Below, one piece after another: positions 8,928-16,510 of a stretch of 45,256 nucleotides of DNA. Each line of letters starts with the position of its first letter. Position 1 is the stretch's first letter. Source of the stretch: Arthrobacter sp. Leaf337 (GTDB taxonomy: Bacteria > Actinomycetota > Actinomycetes > Actinomycetales > Micrococcaceae). Location of the stretch: positions 146,814 to 192,069 of the forward strand of contig NZ_LMPC01000031.1 of assembly GCF_001423745.1 (NCBI RefSeq), in the 5' to 3' direction. The translations under genes and the position numbers were made by a program. The notes beneath the pieces were generated by a model. That model searched no databases, was not told the origin of the DNA, and worked only from the letters and a program-made list of their open reading frames with translations.

Positions 8928-8968
8928 ACGGTGTACACCTCTTGCGAATGACCATAGGTGTACACCGT
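8928..8968 (-). promoter_or_regulatory. Twin palindromic operators for the DUF2306 gene
   Basis: ACGGTGTACACCT (8928-8940) and its exact reverse complement AGGTGTACACCGT (8956-8968) are separated by 15 bases. Each contains the perfect palindrome GGTGTACACC. One copy lies inside the promoter spacer and the other just past the predicted transcription start, the usual arrangement for repression by two dimers. Confidence 0.8.
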
Positions 8969-8979
8969 ACACTTGTCAA
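8951..8979 (-). promoter_or_regulatory. Consensus sigma-70-type promoter of the DUF2306 gene
   Basis: On the minus strand, TTGACA (8979-8974) and TATGGT (8956-8951) are spaced by 17 bases. The perfect -35 and ideal spacing make this one of the clearest promoters in the window. It reads into the DUF2306 start at 8903 with a leader of about 40 bases. Confidence 0.8.
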
Positions 8980-9096
8980 TAGGTCCGGACTCCCGCGGCG
9001 TCGCGGCAACGGCTGTGATGAGTCTCACGCGCAATGAACGGCTATCCGCTTGAGACGTCACCGCCCCTCCGTGCATCATGGAAAGGACGGTTGAGA

Positions 9097-9295
9097 ATGC
9101 GATTTCACAACCGCACCAGCCCTGATTTCGCGCTTCGGCGCAGAGAATGCAGCGGCAACGAACGACCCAACCTGGTGGACGCAACGAGGCCAAACCAGTG
9201 AGCTCGCCGAGCTGCGCAAGGCCTCTGAGCGTTCACGGATTGTCCCGTCCCGGGCTCCGCGCCGACGCGAAGCCCATGACCAAATTGATGAATGA
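9097..9295 (+). pseudogene. Probable frameshifted small gene
   Basis: An ATG at 9097 preceded by AAAGGA (9082-9087) opens a 34-codon frame that stops at 9201. A second frame, open from about 9140 and lacking a start of its own, continues as NDPTWWTQRGQTSELAELRK and ends in REAHDQIDE at a TGA at 9293-9295, just 11 bases before the next small gene. Joining the two with a single-base shift near 9140-9155 gives a plausible basic protein of about 66 residues with a WW motif. I do not recognise a family. This could be a real frameshift, a sequencing error, or chance; the second frame has lower third-position GC than its neighbours. Confidence 0.35.
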
Positions 9296-9306
9296 GGCAC
9301 CGAATA

Positions 9307-9504
9307 ATGACGTTCGAAACCAATCACTCCGTAACCCTTAAGATCTGGGACCGCTCAGCTATCGATCACACGCTGGACGCCCTGGTGCACGATATTTCCA
9401 CGAAGGCCAACGCCCACCGGAATGATGTTGCCGTCACCCTCAGCGGGCCGAACACCTTTACGGTGAGCCTGAACCGCAGCGCCGCCCAGGGCGCCGCAGT
9501 CTAG
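9307..9504 (+). CDS. Small hypothetical protein
   Basis: A 65-residue protein with no signal peptide or membrane segment. It has a helix-then-strand look: IDHTLDALVHDISTKA followed by DVAVTLSGPNTFTVSLNR. I do not recognise it. The ATG at 9307 has GAGG about 9 bases upstream, so I use it rather than the in-frame ATG at 9292. It lies close behind a probable frameshifted small gene and is followed by a perfect 50-bp palindromic terminator. Confidence 0.6.
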   Translation: MTFETNHSVTLKIWDRSAIDHTLDALVHDISTKANAHRNDVAVTLSGPNTFTVSLNRSAAQGAAV

Positions 9505-9520
9505 GACGTCAGGCACAATA

Positions 9521-9570
9521 AAAAGCCAGCGGACGACGGCGGGAATTCCCGCCGTCGTCCGCTGGCTTTT
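9521..9570. terminator. Perfect 50-bp palindromic bidirectional terminator
   Basis: A fully symmetric palindrome, 25 bases per arm with no unpaired centre, contains the family core GGACGACGGCGGGA. It begins with AAAA and ends with TTTT, so it should terminate transcription in both directions. It lies between the convergent small gene and SRPBCC gene. Confidence 0.92.
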
Positions 9571-9604
9571 CGGCTTAATCAGTCAGAGACGAACCGTAGC
9601 CCCG

Positions 9605-10102
9605 TCAGGCATGGGAGTGCTCGGTGAGGACGGCGTCGATCTGGCCTGCAGCCTCCCTCATACCCTCCTCCATGCCCATCTTCATCACTTCTTCCATCTG
9701 CTCCTCGGATTCGAACGTGGACATGATGGTCATGCGCGTGCGGCCGCCGATGTCCTCGAGGTCCACGACTGCATGAGCGATTCCCATGGCGTCCACCGGA
9801 GCGCCGGACTCGTCAGCGAAGCCATCGTCGAACTCGAGCTTCCGCGGCGCGTCAATTGCGGTGAAGCGCCACCAGCCGCGAGGCTTCTCGCCTTCGGGGG
9901 TGGTCATGTAATAGCCGGCTGCCCCGCCGGGCTGGAAGTCGAACCGGTCAAACGCGGCCGGATAGTTGGGCGGACCCCACCAGCGCTCCAGCTGGCGCGG
10001 GTCTTCCCAGATCTGCCAGACGCGCTCGACGCCGGCGTCGAACTCCGCCACGAGGGTGAAGCTGAGGGCCTCAAGATTCTTGGTGGAACTGATAACAGGC
10101 AT
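9605..10102 (-). CDS. SRPBCC/AHSA1-type protein
   Basis: A 165-residue protein of the START-like SRPBCC superfamily, in the branch related to the activator of Hsp90 ATPase. The segment VERVWQIWEDPRQLERWWGP is the usual helix and loop at the mouth of the hydrophobic cavity, and the C-terminal helix region EEVMKMGMEEGMREAA closes it. It is an intact single domain of normal length with no catalytic motif. It lies 12 bp behind an ArsR-type regulator, the standard arrangement for this family in actinobacteria, so the two form one transcript. The ligand is unknown. Confidence 0.9.
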   Translation of the reverse strand: MPVISSTKNLEALSFTLVAEFDAGVERVWQIWEDPRQLERWWGPPNYPAAFDRFDFQPGGAAGYYMTTPEGEKPRGWWRFTAIDAPRKLEFDDGFADESGAPVDAMGIAHAVVDLEDIGGRTRMTIMSTFESEEQMEEVMKMGMEEGMREAAGQIDAVLTEHSHA

Positions 10103-10114
10103 TGCGCAACCTTC

Positions 10115-10447
10115 CTATCCTTCAGCCAGAATGTCTGCGATCCGCTCGGCTCGCTGCCGCCAGATCGCTTCATACTCGTCAAGCAGCCGGCGGGCCTTCT
10201 GCAGGCCTTCATGGTTTCCCCGCACGACCTGCTCCCTTCCGCGCTTCTCCTTAGTCACCAGGGAAGCCCGTTCCAACACCGCCACATGCTTCTGGACGGC
10301 GGCGAAACTCATGGCGTAGAGGGCGGCAAGGCCGGAAACGGAATACTCACCCACCGTCACCCGCCGGACAATATCCCGCCGGGTGGCATCGGCGAACGCC
10401 TGGAACAGGCGGTCCACTTCGGCATCACTGAGCTGATCTACAACCAT
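10115..10447 (-). CDS. ArsR-family transcriptional regulator
   Basis: A 110-residue winged helix-turn-helix repressor: ADATRRDIVRRVTVGEYSVS leads into the recognition helix AAVQKHVAVLERASLV and the wing KEKRGREQVV. It has no cysteine metal site, so it belongs to the non-metal branch that is paired with SRPBCC genes. A 20-bp inverted repeat covers its own start codon, and a TTGACA/TATTCT promoter places the transcript start at about the ATG, so the messenger is probably leaderless and the protein probably represses itself. It is cotranscribed with the SRPBCC gene 12 bp downstream. Confidence 0.92.
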   Translation of the reverse strand: MVVDQLSDAEVDRLFQAFADATRRDIVRRVTVGEYSVSGLAALYAMSFAAVQKHVAVLERASLVTKEKRGREQVVRGNHEGLQKARRLLDEYEAIWRQRAERIADILAEG

Positions 10448-10457
10448 TTGGTTGTAG
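10438..10457 (-). promoter_or_regulatory. ArsR autoregulatory operator over the start codon
   Basis: CTACAACCA (10438-10446) and TGGTTGTAG (10449-10457) form a perfect 9-bp inverted repeat with a 2-base centre. The start codon of the ArsR gene lies within it, and it touches the -10 box. Confidence 0.8.
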
Positions 10458-10484
10458 AATATGACTGCGGTGCCCGGGTGTCAA
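10456..10484 (-). promoter_or_regulatory. Promoter of the ArsR-SRPBCC unit
   Basis: Minus-strand TTGACA (10484-10479) and TATTCT (10461-10456) with a 17-base spacer. The -10 box ends 8 bases before the ATG, implying a leaderless transcript. The -35 box begins just 5 bases after the stop codon of the upstream monooxygenase gene. Confidence 0.75.
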
Positions 10485-10488
10485 TGGG

Positions 10489-11865
10489 TTAACGCTGGCG
10501 GAACCCGGCCCCGTAACTCGTAGCCGCCATCAGGTCGGCACCGTCAGCCCGGAGCCGGGATCGCAAGGTGCCCTTCTTCGGTTCCATGTCGTAGAGCCCC
10601 CTCTTGGCAAGCTCCGGCACCACCAGTTCGGCGAAGTCATTCAGGGAACCCGGGCTCACCAGCGGGTTGATCATGTAGCCATCCAGCCCGGACGCCGCCG
10701 CGTGGTCCTGGATCTGCGAGGCGACACCCTCCGGCGTACCGATGAACAGCAGGTCCGTTCCGCGCGTGACCTCGGAGAATTTGCGCCGCACGTCCCCGGC
10801 CGTGAGCGGCCGGTCCTGCGGCGCCCCCTTGACCACGTAGGACGTGAGTCCGTTGGACGCCGTAGCCAGCGGCTCGTCGTCGGCGTATTTGCTGAGGTCG
10901 ATTCCGGTGTCGCCGGCATAGCTGACGAGCTGTGCCTCCAGGTGGTAGTTGCGCTGCAGTTCCTCGTACTTTTCCTGCGCTTCGATCGCCGTGGGCGCGG
11001 TAATGATCCGGGCGAGCGCCATGGAGCGGACCTCGCCGGCGGGACGGCCGCCCTCCTGCGCCCGGCGGTCGATGTCCGCCAGGCCTTCGGCAATTTCCTG
11101 CGGATCCTTCTTGGGCAGCAGGATCACTTCAGCATGCTTGGCGGCGAATTCGCGGCCCCGCGGAGACCACCCCGCCTGGAACAGGGCGGGGGTCCGCTGC
11201 GGTGACGGCGAGGTCAAAGACGGTCCGTCCACCCGGAAATGTTCGCCATCGTGATTGATCGGCCGGACAGAGCCGGGACGCGCGTACATCTTTTCGCTCT
11301 TACTGCCAACAACAGCGTCGCCCGCCCAACTGCCTTCCAGCAATTTGTAGAACACATCCATGAACTCATCCGCGCGGCCGTACCGGTCCGCGTGCTTGAG
11401 CATCTCGTCCATACCGAAGTTCCTGGCCGCACTGGAAAGGTATGACGTGACGATGTTCCAGCCGATGCGGCCGTTGCTGAGGTGGTCCAGGGTGCCGAAG
11501 CGGCGGGCAAGGGAGAACGGGTGCTCATAGGTGGTCGAGGCCGTGATGACGAAGGACAGCCGCTCCGTCAGCGCCGCCAGCGCAGGGACGTAGATGAACG
11601 GGTCATTTGCCGGCGCCTCTACGGCCCAGCCCAGGGCGGCGTCGGCAGATCCGCCGTAGACGTCATAGAGGCCCAGCACGTCGGCGAAGAACAGCGCATC
11701 AAGGTTGGCCTGTTCCGCGGTAACGGCCACGTCCCGCCAGCGGTCCAGGGAGTTGACCGACAGGCGGTCATCCAACGGGTGCGTCCAGAGGCTTGGGGCA
11801 CCGCCGCAACCGACGCTGGCCTGTTCGTAGAGGGCGAAAAGCAGCGGGGTTGTAGGGGTGCTCAA
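10489..11865 (-). CDS. Flavin-dependent monooxygenase (NtaA/SnaA/DszA family)
   Basis: A 458-residue luciferase-like TIM-barrel oxygenase that uses reduced FMN from a partner reductase. The family is recognised by NLDALFFADVLGLYDVYGG (about residues 53-71), TASTTYEHPFSLARRFGTLD, GRIGWNIVTSYLSSAARNFG and PALFQAGWSPRGREFA. Members oxidise nitrilotriacetate, dibenzothiophene sulfone and various heterocycles. The start is a TTG with only a weak AAGTGA upstream; an in-frame ATG 21 bases earlier is followed by a stop and can be excluded. No flavin reductase is adjacent. It is divergent from the CutA-like/cyclase pair across a 148-bp region containing a 7-bp inverted repeat, so shared control is possible. 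The substrate is unknown. Confidence 0.88.
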   Translation of the reverse strand: MSTPTTPLLFALYEQASVGCGGAPSLWTHPLDDRLSVNSLDRWRDVAVTAEQANLDALFFADVLGLYDVYGGSADAALGWAVEAPANDPFIYVPALAALTERLSFVITASTTYEHPFSLARRFGTLDHLSNGRIGWNIVTSYLSSAARNFGMDEMLKHADRYGRADEFMDVFYKLLEGSWAGDAVVGSKSEKMYARPGSVRPINHDGEHFRVDGPSLTSPSPQRTPALFQAGWSPRGREFAAKHAEVILLPKKDPQEIAEGLADIDRRAQEGGRPAGEVRSMALARIITAPTAIEAQEKYEELQRNYHLEAQLVSYAGDTGIDLSKYADDEPLATASNGLTSYVVKGAPQDRPLTAGDVRRKFSEVTRGTDLLFIGTPEGVASQIQDHAAASGLDGYMINPLVSPGSLNDFAELVVPELAKRGLYDMEPKKGTLRSRLRADGADLMAATSYGAGFRQR

Positions 11866-11915
11866 GGCGGATCACTTCGCTTTCATGGCGGGACGGTAAT
11901 TCTACGTGCATCATA

Positions 11916-11935
11916 TACAAGCGCATATGCTTGTA
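11916..11935. promoter_or_regulatory. Inverted repeat in divergent control region
   Basis: TACAAGC (11916-11922) and GCTTGTA (11929-11935) flank GCATAT, midway between the divergent monooxygenase and CutA-like genes. Its symmetry and AT-rich setting suggest an operator, perhaps of the nearby IclR regulator. No protein assignment can be made from sequence. Confidence 0.5.
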
Positions 11936-12013
11936 ATGCCTATTACGGTCTGTCAGGATGATTCACAAGCCGCACGAGCGGCTCCGGCCGATCGAGGGAA
12001 GAGGCATCCGGAC

Positions 12014-12460
12014 ATGGACGTTGCAATGAAAAGTGTGCGAAAACTCCGCGTCCACTGGCCCATTGGCGCAGTTTCGTTGAGGCGGCTCGTGGAGGGTGAC
12101 CTGGAGGTCCTGAAAACGGACCCCGGCCTCTCGTCACTTTTCGACACACTGGAGTCCTGCCCCGATCTCGGGGACTTTGGAAACTACCGGCACGTGTTCG
12201 AATCGAGTCTCGGCTTCGAGGGGTTCACCGCTTCAGCGGCAGCAAACCCCACGTTCGGCCGCGCGGGCGAACGGACCCTGTCGCCCACTTTTGTCCTGAC
12301 CACTTACCTGGACGCAGACCTGCCCGACGAGGCCGTCAGCCGGCTCGTCGGGCGCATGATCGAAGTTCACCCTTGGGAGGTGCCGGTCATCGAACTTTCC
12401 GAGCCGGTCCGGGTTTCCGCGGCAGGGTCTGTTCGACCAGCACTGGGGCGGGCGTCATGA
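12014..12460 (+). CDS. CutA/NIF3-like hypothetical protein
   Basis: A 148-residue protein of unknown function. The C-terminal stretch VHPWEVPVIEL resembles the HPYEVPEI strand of CutA1 and the HPYEE motif of NIF3 proteins, both small ferredoxin-like alpha/beta folds that form trimers or barrels. The region before it, FVLTTYLDADLPDEAVSRL, fits the preceding helix. This is a fold-level guess, not a family match. I chose the ATG at 12014, with AAGAGG about 10 bases upstream; the ATG at 12026 is an alternative. It overlaps the cyclase-family gene by 4 bases (ATGA), so the two are translationally coupled and probably act on the same substrate. Confidence 0.65.
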   Translation: MDVAMKSVRKLRVHWPIGAVSLRRLVEGDLEVLKTDPGLSSLFDTLESCPDLGDFGNYRHVFESSLGFEGFTASAAANPTFGRAGERTLSPTFVLTTYLDADLPDEAVSRLVGRMIEVHPWEVPVIELSEPVRVSAAGSVRPALGRAS

Positions 12461-13206
12461 CAGTCCAGACCACCGGACTCTGGGAAGGATTCCAGTCGTT
12501 GCTGTCCGGCCGATCGTTCACGGATCTGACGCACGCCTTCCACCCCGGCCAGCCACACTTCCCTGCCTTTCCGGACGAACGCAGGACGGCCCTGTTCGAC
12601 CTGGAAAACGGCGACGGCTTCACGGCACATGTCTACTCCATCGTCGGCCAGTGGGGCACCCACGTGGACCCGCCGTCGCACTTTATCCGTGGCGGGCGAA
12701 GCCTGGACAACATCCCGGTGGAAGAGATGGTGCTGCCCCTGGTGGTGCTGGACATCAGCACGCGAACCGCGATCGACGCCGACGCGACGCCCACCCTGGC
12801 TGACGTCAGAGCATGGGAGGAACGCAACGGAAGGATTCCGTCCGGCGCGTTCGTAGCGCTTCGGACCGGCTGGAGCAAGCGCTGGCCGGACCCGGAGTCG
12901 ATGGCGAACCGGGATTCCGACGGCGTCAGCCACACCCCGGGCTGGTCCCGGGAGGTGCTGTCCTTCCTGGTCGGCGAGCGGGACATCACGGCGATCGGCC
13001 ACGAACAGACCGACACGGACCCGGGCAAGGCGACGTCGCACCAGGACTTCAGCCTGGAAACCTACATCCTTGCCCAGGACTGCTGGCAGATAGAGTTGCT
13101 CGCCAATCTGGACGGCCTGCCTGAATCAGGGGCTGTGCTGGTGGCCACGTGGCCGAAGCCTCAAGGCGGAAGTGGATTCCCCGCCCGGGTCTTCGCGATC
13201 CACTAG
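12457..13206 (+). CDS. Cyclase-family metal hydrolase
   Basis: A 249-residue enzyme of the cyclase/kynurenine formamidase superfamily (PF04199). The metal motif HxDxxxH is present as GTHVDPPSHF, giving His69, Asp71 and His75. A further conserved patch, IGHEQTDTDPGKATSHQDF, completes the active-site region. Family members hydrolyse N-formylkynurenine, isatin, or polyketide amide and ester bonds. It is translationally coupled to a CutA-like protein and followed by an IclR regulator, opposite a flavin monooxygenase. An oxidise-then-ring-open pathway is therefore plausible, but whether the substrate is a tryptophan-type or other cyclic amide cannot be told. Confidence 0.85.
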   Translation: MTVQTTGLWEGFQSLLSGRSFTDLTHAFHPGQPHFPAFPDERRTALFDLENGDGFTAHVYSIVGQWGTHVDPPSHFIRGGRSLDNIPVEEMVLPLVVLDISTRTAIDADATPTLADVRAWEERNGRIPSGAFVALRTGWSKRWPDPESMANRDSDGVSHTPGWSREVLSFLVGERDITAIGHEQTDTDPGKATSHQDFSLETYILAQDCWQIELLANLDGLPESGAVLVATWPKPQGGSGFPARVFAIH

Positions 13207-13251
13207 AGGCAACCCCCTGACCGGCGGCTGCCACGAACTAAGATCGGATCC

Positions 13252-14013
13252 ATGTCGAAGATCTCCAGCATGGGCCGCGGAATGCAAGTCGTCTTAGCTG
13301 TCGGGTCCCGTCACGAGGGCGGAGCGCGCGGCGCGACCGTCGGGGACATCGCCGCAGACCTCGGCAAGGACCGTAGCCAGATTTCCCGCGGGCTTAAGGC
13401 CGCCCAGCAGGAGAACTTCCTGCTCCGTGGCGGGCACCGGGAGTATTCACTGGACTGGAGCCTCTACACGGATGCCCAGTTACTCACTGAGCAAAGGCTC
13501 CGGACCGACGGATTGACGGCTCTGGAGGGGCTCGTCGAGGATACCGGCGAAGGTTGCTTTCTGGGTGTCCTTAACGGGGACAGCACCGTAACGATCGGTG
13601 AGCATGTCCCATCGGACAGCAGGATGGTGGGTTCGTGGATCGGCCGGCCCTACCCCGCTTACTGCAGCGACGCCGGCCAGGCGCTGCTGTGGGACTCCGG
13701 CGACGCCGAGGTCCGGGCCGTCTTTAGCCACACTGAATTTGTGCGCCATGGCCCCAACACTCCCGTCGACGTCGAGGACTTCCTTGCTCGCCTGGCTGGG
13801 GCGCGGGAGCGCGGATATTCCGTTGTGGATGAAGAGGCGGAGCCCAACCTGTACTCCGTGGCCGTCCCCGTGCGTGACTTCCGCGCCGAGACCATCGCTG
13901 CTTTGCAGGTGGTCGGACCAAAGGCGCGGCTGGAGCCGAAGTGCGAAGAAATTGCTTCCGCAGCCCTGAAATGGGCCGGCCGGCTTGAAGCGGCCCTGGG
14001 GCGTCCTAGCTGA
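13252..14013 (+). CDS. IclR-family transcriptional regulator (A)
   Basis: A 253-residue regulator with an N-terminal winged helix-turn-helix (about 10-70; ATVGDIAADLGKDRSQISRG is the helix pair) and a C-terminal IclR effector domain (about 85-245). The effector domain is marked by YCSDAGQALLW and by VDEEAEPNLYSVAVPVRDF, the usual ligand-pocket segment. It follows the cyclase gene by 45 bp on the same strand, and its last 8 bases overlap the convergent second IclR gene. Likely targets are the monooxygenase/cyclase promoters or the permease. Confidence 0.92.
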   Translation: MSKISSMGRGMQVVLAVGSRHEGGARGATVGDIAADLGKDRSQISRGLKAAQQENFLLRGGHREYSLDWSLYTDAQLLTEQRLRTDGLTALEGLVEDTGEGCFLGVLNGDSTVTIGEHVPSDSRMVGSWIGRPYPAYCSDAGQALLWDSGDAEVRAVFSHTEFVRHGPNTPVDVEDFLARLAGARERGYSVVDEEAEPNLYSVAVPVRDFRAETIAALQVVGPKARLEPKCEEIASAALKWAGRLEAALGRPS

Positions 14014-14818
14014 CTCCAGTGCCGTCTGCACCCACCGCCGCGAGGCGCCGTGCTGCCGAGTGCAGAGCATCCGCAATTTCCTCGGTCCGGAGCTCAACAG
14101 CGGCACGGCTGCCCAGGACGGAGAGGGCTGCGCTGACGCGTCCGCCCGGATCCCGCACGGGAACGGCCAGCTCATGAACATCGTGCTCAAACTCCTCGGC
14201 CGCCCTGATGAAACCCTGCGGGCGGTCATGTTCCATCAACTCGCACACTTCCGACACGGCGTGGGCCGCTCTTGGGCCGCCCACGCCGATGAAATCCACA
14301 CCCTGCAGAAGCTCCGCAACCTCTGTTGGCCTGTGGTCCCAGAGGAGGGCACGGCCTGATCCCGTGCACCAGACAGGTGTGACCATGCCCGGTTTCACAA
14401 AGCTTCCCAGCACGGCGTCATTGCTCGATGTCCTGAGGAGGATCACCCGCACACCGTCGCGGACTGACAGCCGGGCCCGGAGCCCGAACTCGGCCACGAA
14501 GAGTTCCAGCTCGCTCTTCGCCTGGCCGATCCAGCCGACATTGAGGCTGGCCGCCAGCTGGAAGAAGGCCGGACCGGCACGGAACGGTCCGCGTTCCACC
14601 CGCTCCAGAATGGTTAGTTCGCACAGCTCCTGGGTAAGCCGGGACACCCGGCTTTGGTCCATCTCAAGTTCGGCGGCGAGCTGCGAAACGCCCAGCAGTG
14701 GCCTGCCCTGCTTCTCGCGGTCGATGATGAGCCGGACAAGGCGAAGGCCCTGGCCCAGCGATGACGCTTCCGACAATTCCAAGCTGAACCGCTCCCTCTG
14801 GTGGACCTCAACGCCCAT
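14006..14818 (-). CDS. IclR-family transcriptional regulator (B)
   Basis: A 270-residue regulator with the same layout as the neighbouring IclR: helix-turn-helix at about 35-85 (LGVSQLAAELEMDQSRVSRL) and effector domain at about 95-260, including WCTGSGRALLWDH and HELAVPVRDPGGRVSAALSV. Start at ATG 14818; a GTG two codons earlier is possible, and no convincing ribosome site precedes either. It converges on IclR A with an 8-bp overlap. The amino acid permease gene upstream is on the same strand and ends 37 bp before it, so permease and regulator may be cotranscribed. The two IclR proteins are similar in length and layout but clearly different in sequence, so they are not a recent duplication. 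Confidence 0.9.
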   Translation of the reverse strand: MGVEVHQRERFSLELSEASSLGQGLRLVRLIIDREKQGRPLLGVSQLAAELEMDQSRVSRLTQELCELTILERVERGPFRAGPAFFQLAASLNVGWIGQAKSELELFVAEFGLRARLSVRDGVRVILLRTSSNDAVLGSFVKPGMVTPVWCTGSGRALLWDHRPTEVAELLQGVDFIGVGGPRAAHAVSEVCELMEHDRPQGFIRAAEEFEHDVHELAVPVRDPGGRVSAALSVLGSRAAVELRTEEIADALHSAARRLAAVGADGTGVS

Positions 14819-14854
14819 TCTCACACGGCGCAGGCTGCGGTGACCGGCGGCTGA

Positions 14855-16285
14855 CTAGCTCGCATGCTGCCGGCGTCGTCCGTGCTTGAAGTAGAAAAAC
14901 GCGTAGCAGGCCGCGACGAAGGGGATGCCGAAATACAGGGCCGCTACCTGGTTCGGGTCGAAGGCGATGCCGATCAGAGAGACGAGGCACAGAGTGAAGG
15001 CAAGGATCGGAACCGCCGGAAACAGCGGGGCCTTATAGGCGAGGTCTTCGATGTTTCCGCCGTTCCGCACGAAGGCCCTCCTGTGGAAGAAATGCGACGC
15101 CGTGATGGACATCCAGACTCCCACAACAGCGAACCCGGCGACAGACACCAGCGCGAGATACACCGATTCCGGAGCGACCACGCTGCTGATCAGCGAGGCC
15201 AGCCCGCCGACCATGCTGACGCAAAGAGCGATGAAGGGAATCCCCTGTTTGGTGAGCTTCCGGAAAGCCTTCGGCGCGTGCCCTTCCTCGGACAGGGAGT
15301 AGAGCATCCTGGCGCAAGAGAACAGGCCGCTGTTGCCGGCGGAGAGCAGGGCGGTGATGATGACGAAGTTCATGATGTCCGCCGCGTAGGGAATGCCGAT
15401 GGAGGAAAAGACTGTGACGAAGGGACTCTCGTCAAGGCCCACCTGGTCAAACGGGATGGTGGCAGCGATGACAGCGATGGCGCCCACGAAGAAGATCAGC
15501 AGGCGGAACACCGTGGTCCGCATGGCCTTGGGAATGCTGGTCTCGGGGTTGGCTGTTTCGCCCGCCGCTACGCCGATGAGTTCCGAGCCGGAGAACGCGT
15601 AGAACACCGCCAGGGCAGTCACCAGGACGCCGGAGAAGCCGTTGGGGAACAGTCCGCCCGACGTGTTGAAGTTTTCGAGCAGGAACGGGTGGGAACCTCC
15701 GGCCAGCGGGTGGAACCCGACCAGCGCTGCCCCGCCAAAGGCAATCAGGACAACGATGGCGCCCACCTTGATGATGGAAAACCAGAACTCGGATTCGCCG
15801 AAGAAGCGCGATGAGACGGCGTTCAGGGCAAACAGAATGGACGCGAAGACGATGCACCACACCCACACCTCAATTCCCGGGAACCAGCGCTGCATGAGCA
15901 GTCCGGCCGCGGTGAACTCCGACCCCAGGGCCACTGCCCAGCACAGCCAGTACAGCCAGGCCGTGGTGAAGCCGGTGGCAGGACCGATGGACCTGGCCGC
16001 GTAGATGTGGAACGCACCTGAGACCGGATAAGCGATGGCCAGCTCGCCGAGGCAGGCCATGACCAGATAAACGACGAAGGCGCCCACGAGATAGGCGAGG
16101 ACCGCGCCAAGCGGGCCTGCCTGGGAAATCGTGTAGCCCGAACTGAGGAAGAGGCCGGACCCGATGACGCCGCCCATGGCGATCATCACGAGGTGCCGGG
16201 GGCCCATGGACCGGCGGAGCCCGGGAGTAGTTCCGGCCGTGACGGAAACCTGGGGGTCCAAGCTGGCAGTGGAGGAGAGTTCCAT
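14855..16285 (-). CDS. Amino acid permease (APC superfamily), second copy
   Basis: A 476-residue transporter with about 12 membrane segments. The helix 1 signature is HLVMIAMGGVIGSGLFLSSG (residues 31-50). ESEFWFSIIKVGAI and VAAGETANPETSIPKAMR are typical amino acid transporter segments. The ATG at 16285 has GGGAG 7 bases upstream, so I discard 31 residues of upstream open frame. It shares only family-level features with the permease at 4910. It is probably cotranscribed with the IclR gene that follows. The upstream AT-rich region (16386-16450) is its likely promoter. Substrate: a cationic or neutral amino acid, or an amine; not determinable here. Confidence 0.88.
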   Translation of the reverse strand: MELSSTASLDPQVSVTAGTTPGLRRSMGPRHLVMIAMGGVIGSGLFLSSGYTISQAGPLGAVLAYLVGAFVVYLVMACLGELAIAYPVSGAFHIYAARSIGPATGFTTAWLYWLCWAVALGSEFTAAGLLMQRWFPGIEVWVWCIVFASILFALNAVSSRFFGESEFWFSIIKVGAIVVLIAFGGAALVGFHPLAGGSHPFLLENFNTSGGLFPNGFSGVLVTALAVFYAFSGSELIGVAAGETANPETSIPKAMRTTVFRLLIFFVGAIAVIAATIPFDQVGLDESPFVTVFSSIGIPYAADIMNFVIITALLSAGNSGLFSCARMLYSLSEEGHAPKAFRKLTKQGIPFIALCVSMVGGLASLISSVVAPESVYLALVSVAGFAVVGVWMSITASHFFHRRAFVRNGGNIEDLAYKAPLFPAVPILAFTLCLVSLIGIAFDPNQVAALYFGIPFVAACYAFFYFKHGRRRQHAS

Positions 16286-16385
16286 GAATTGCTCCCGGAA
16301 GTTTGTGGGCGTGCGGACGGGATTAGCCCGTGGCCTGACGGGACCCGGGACCAGGTCGGCGCACCCGCCCGGCGTCATGAAACTA

Positions 16386-16450
16386 GCACCAAATCCGCGT
16401 TAAGATCCTTAAAAGCATTCACAAATGTTTATATTGCACAACATTAATGC
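16386..16450. promoter_or_regulatory. AT-rich divergent promoter region
   Basis: This stretch is much more AT-rich than its surroundings and separates the permease from the NYN gene. It has paired arms AATGTT (16424-16429) and AACATT (16440-16445), and GCATT/AATGC at 16415-16419 and 16446-16450. Several weak -10-like hexamers lie on both strands, so I cannot place a single promoter. An IclR operator here is plausible. Confidence 0.45.
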
Positions 16451-16510
16451 CGCCCGAATCCGTTGGACTCAGGCTCCCCAGCTACACCGGCGTGCTGGCA
16501 CACTGGGCAG

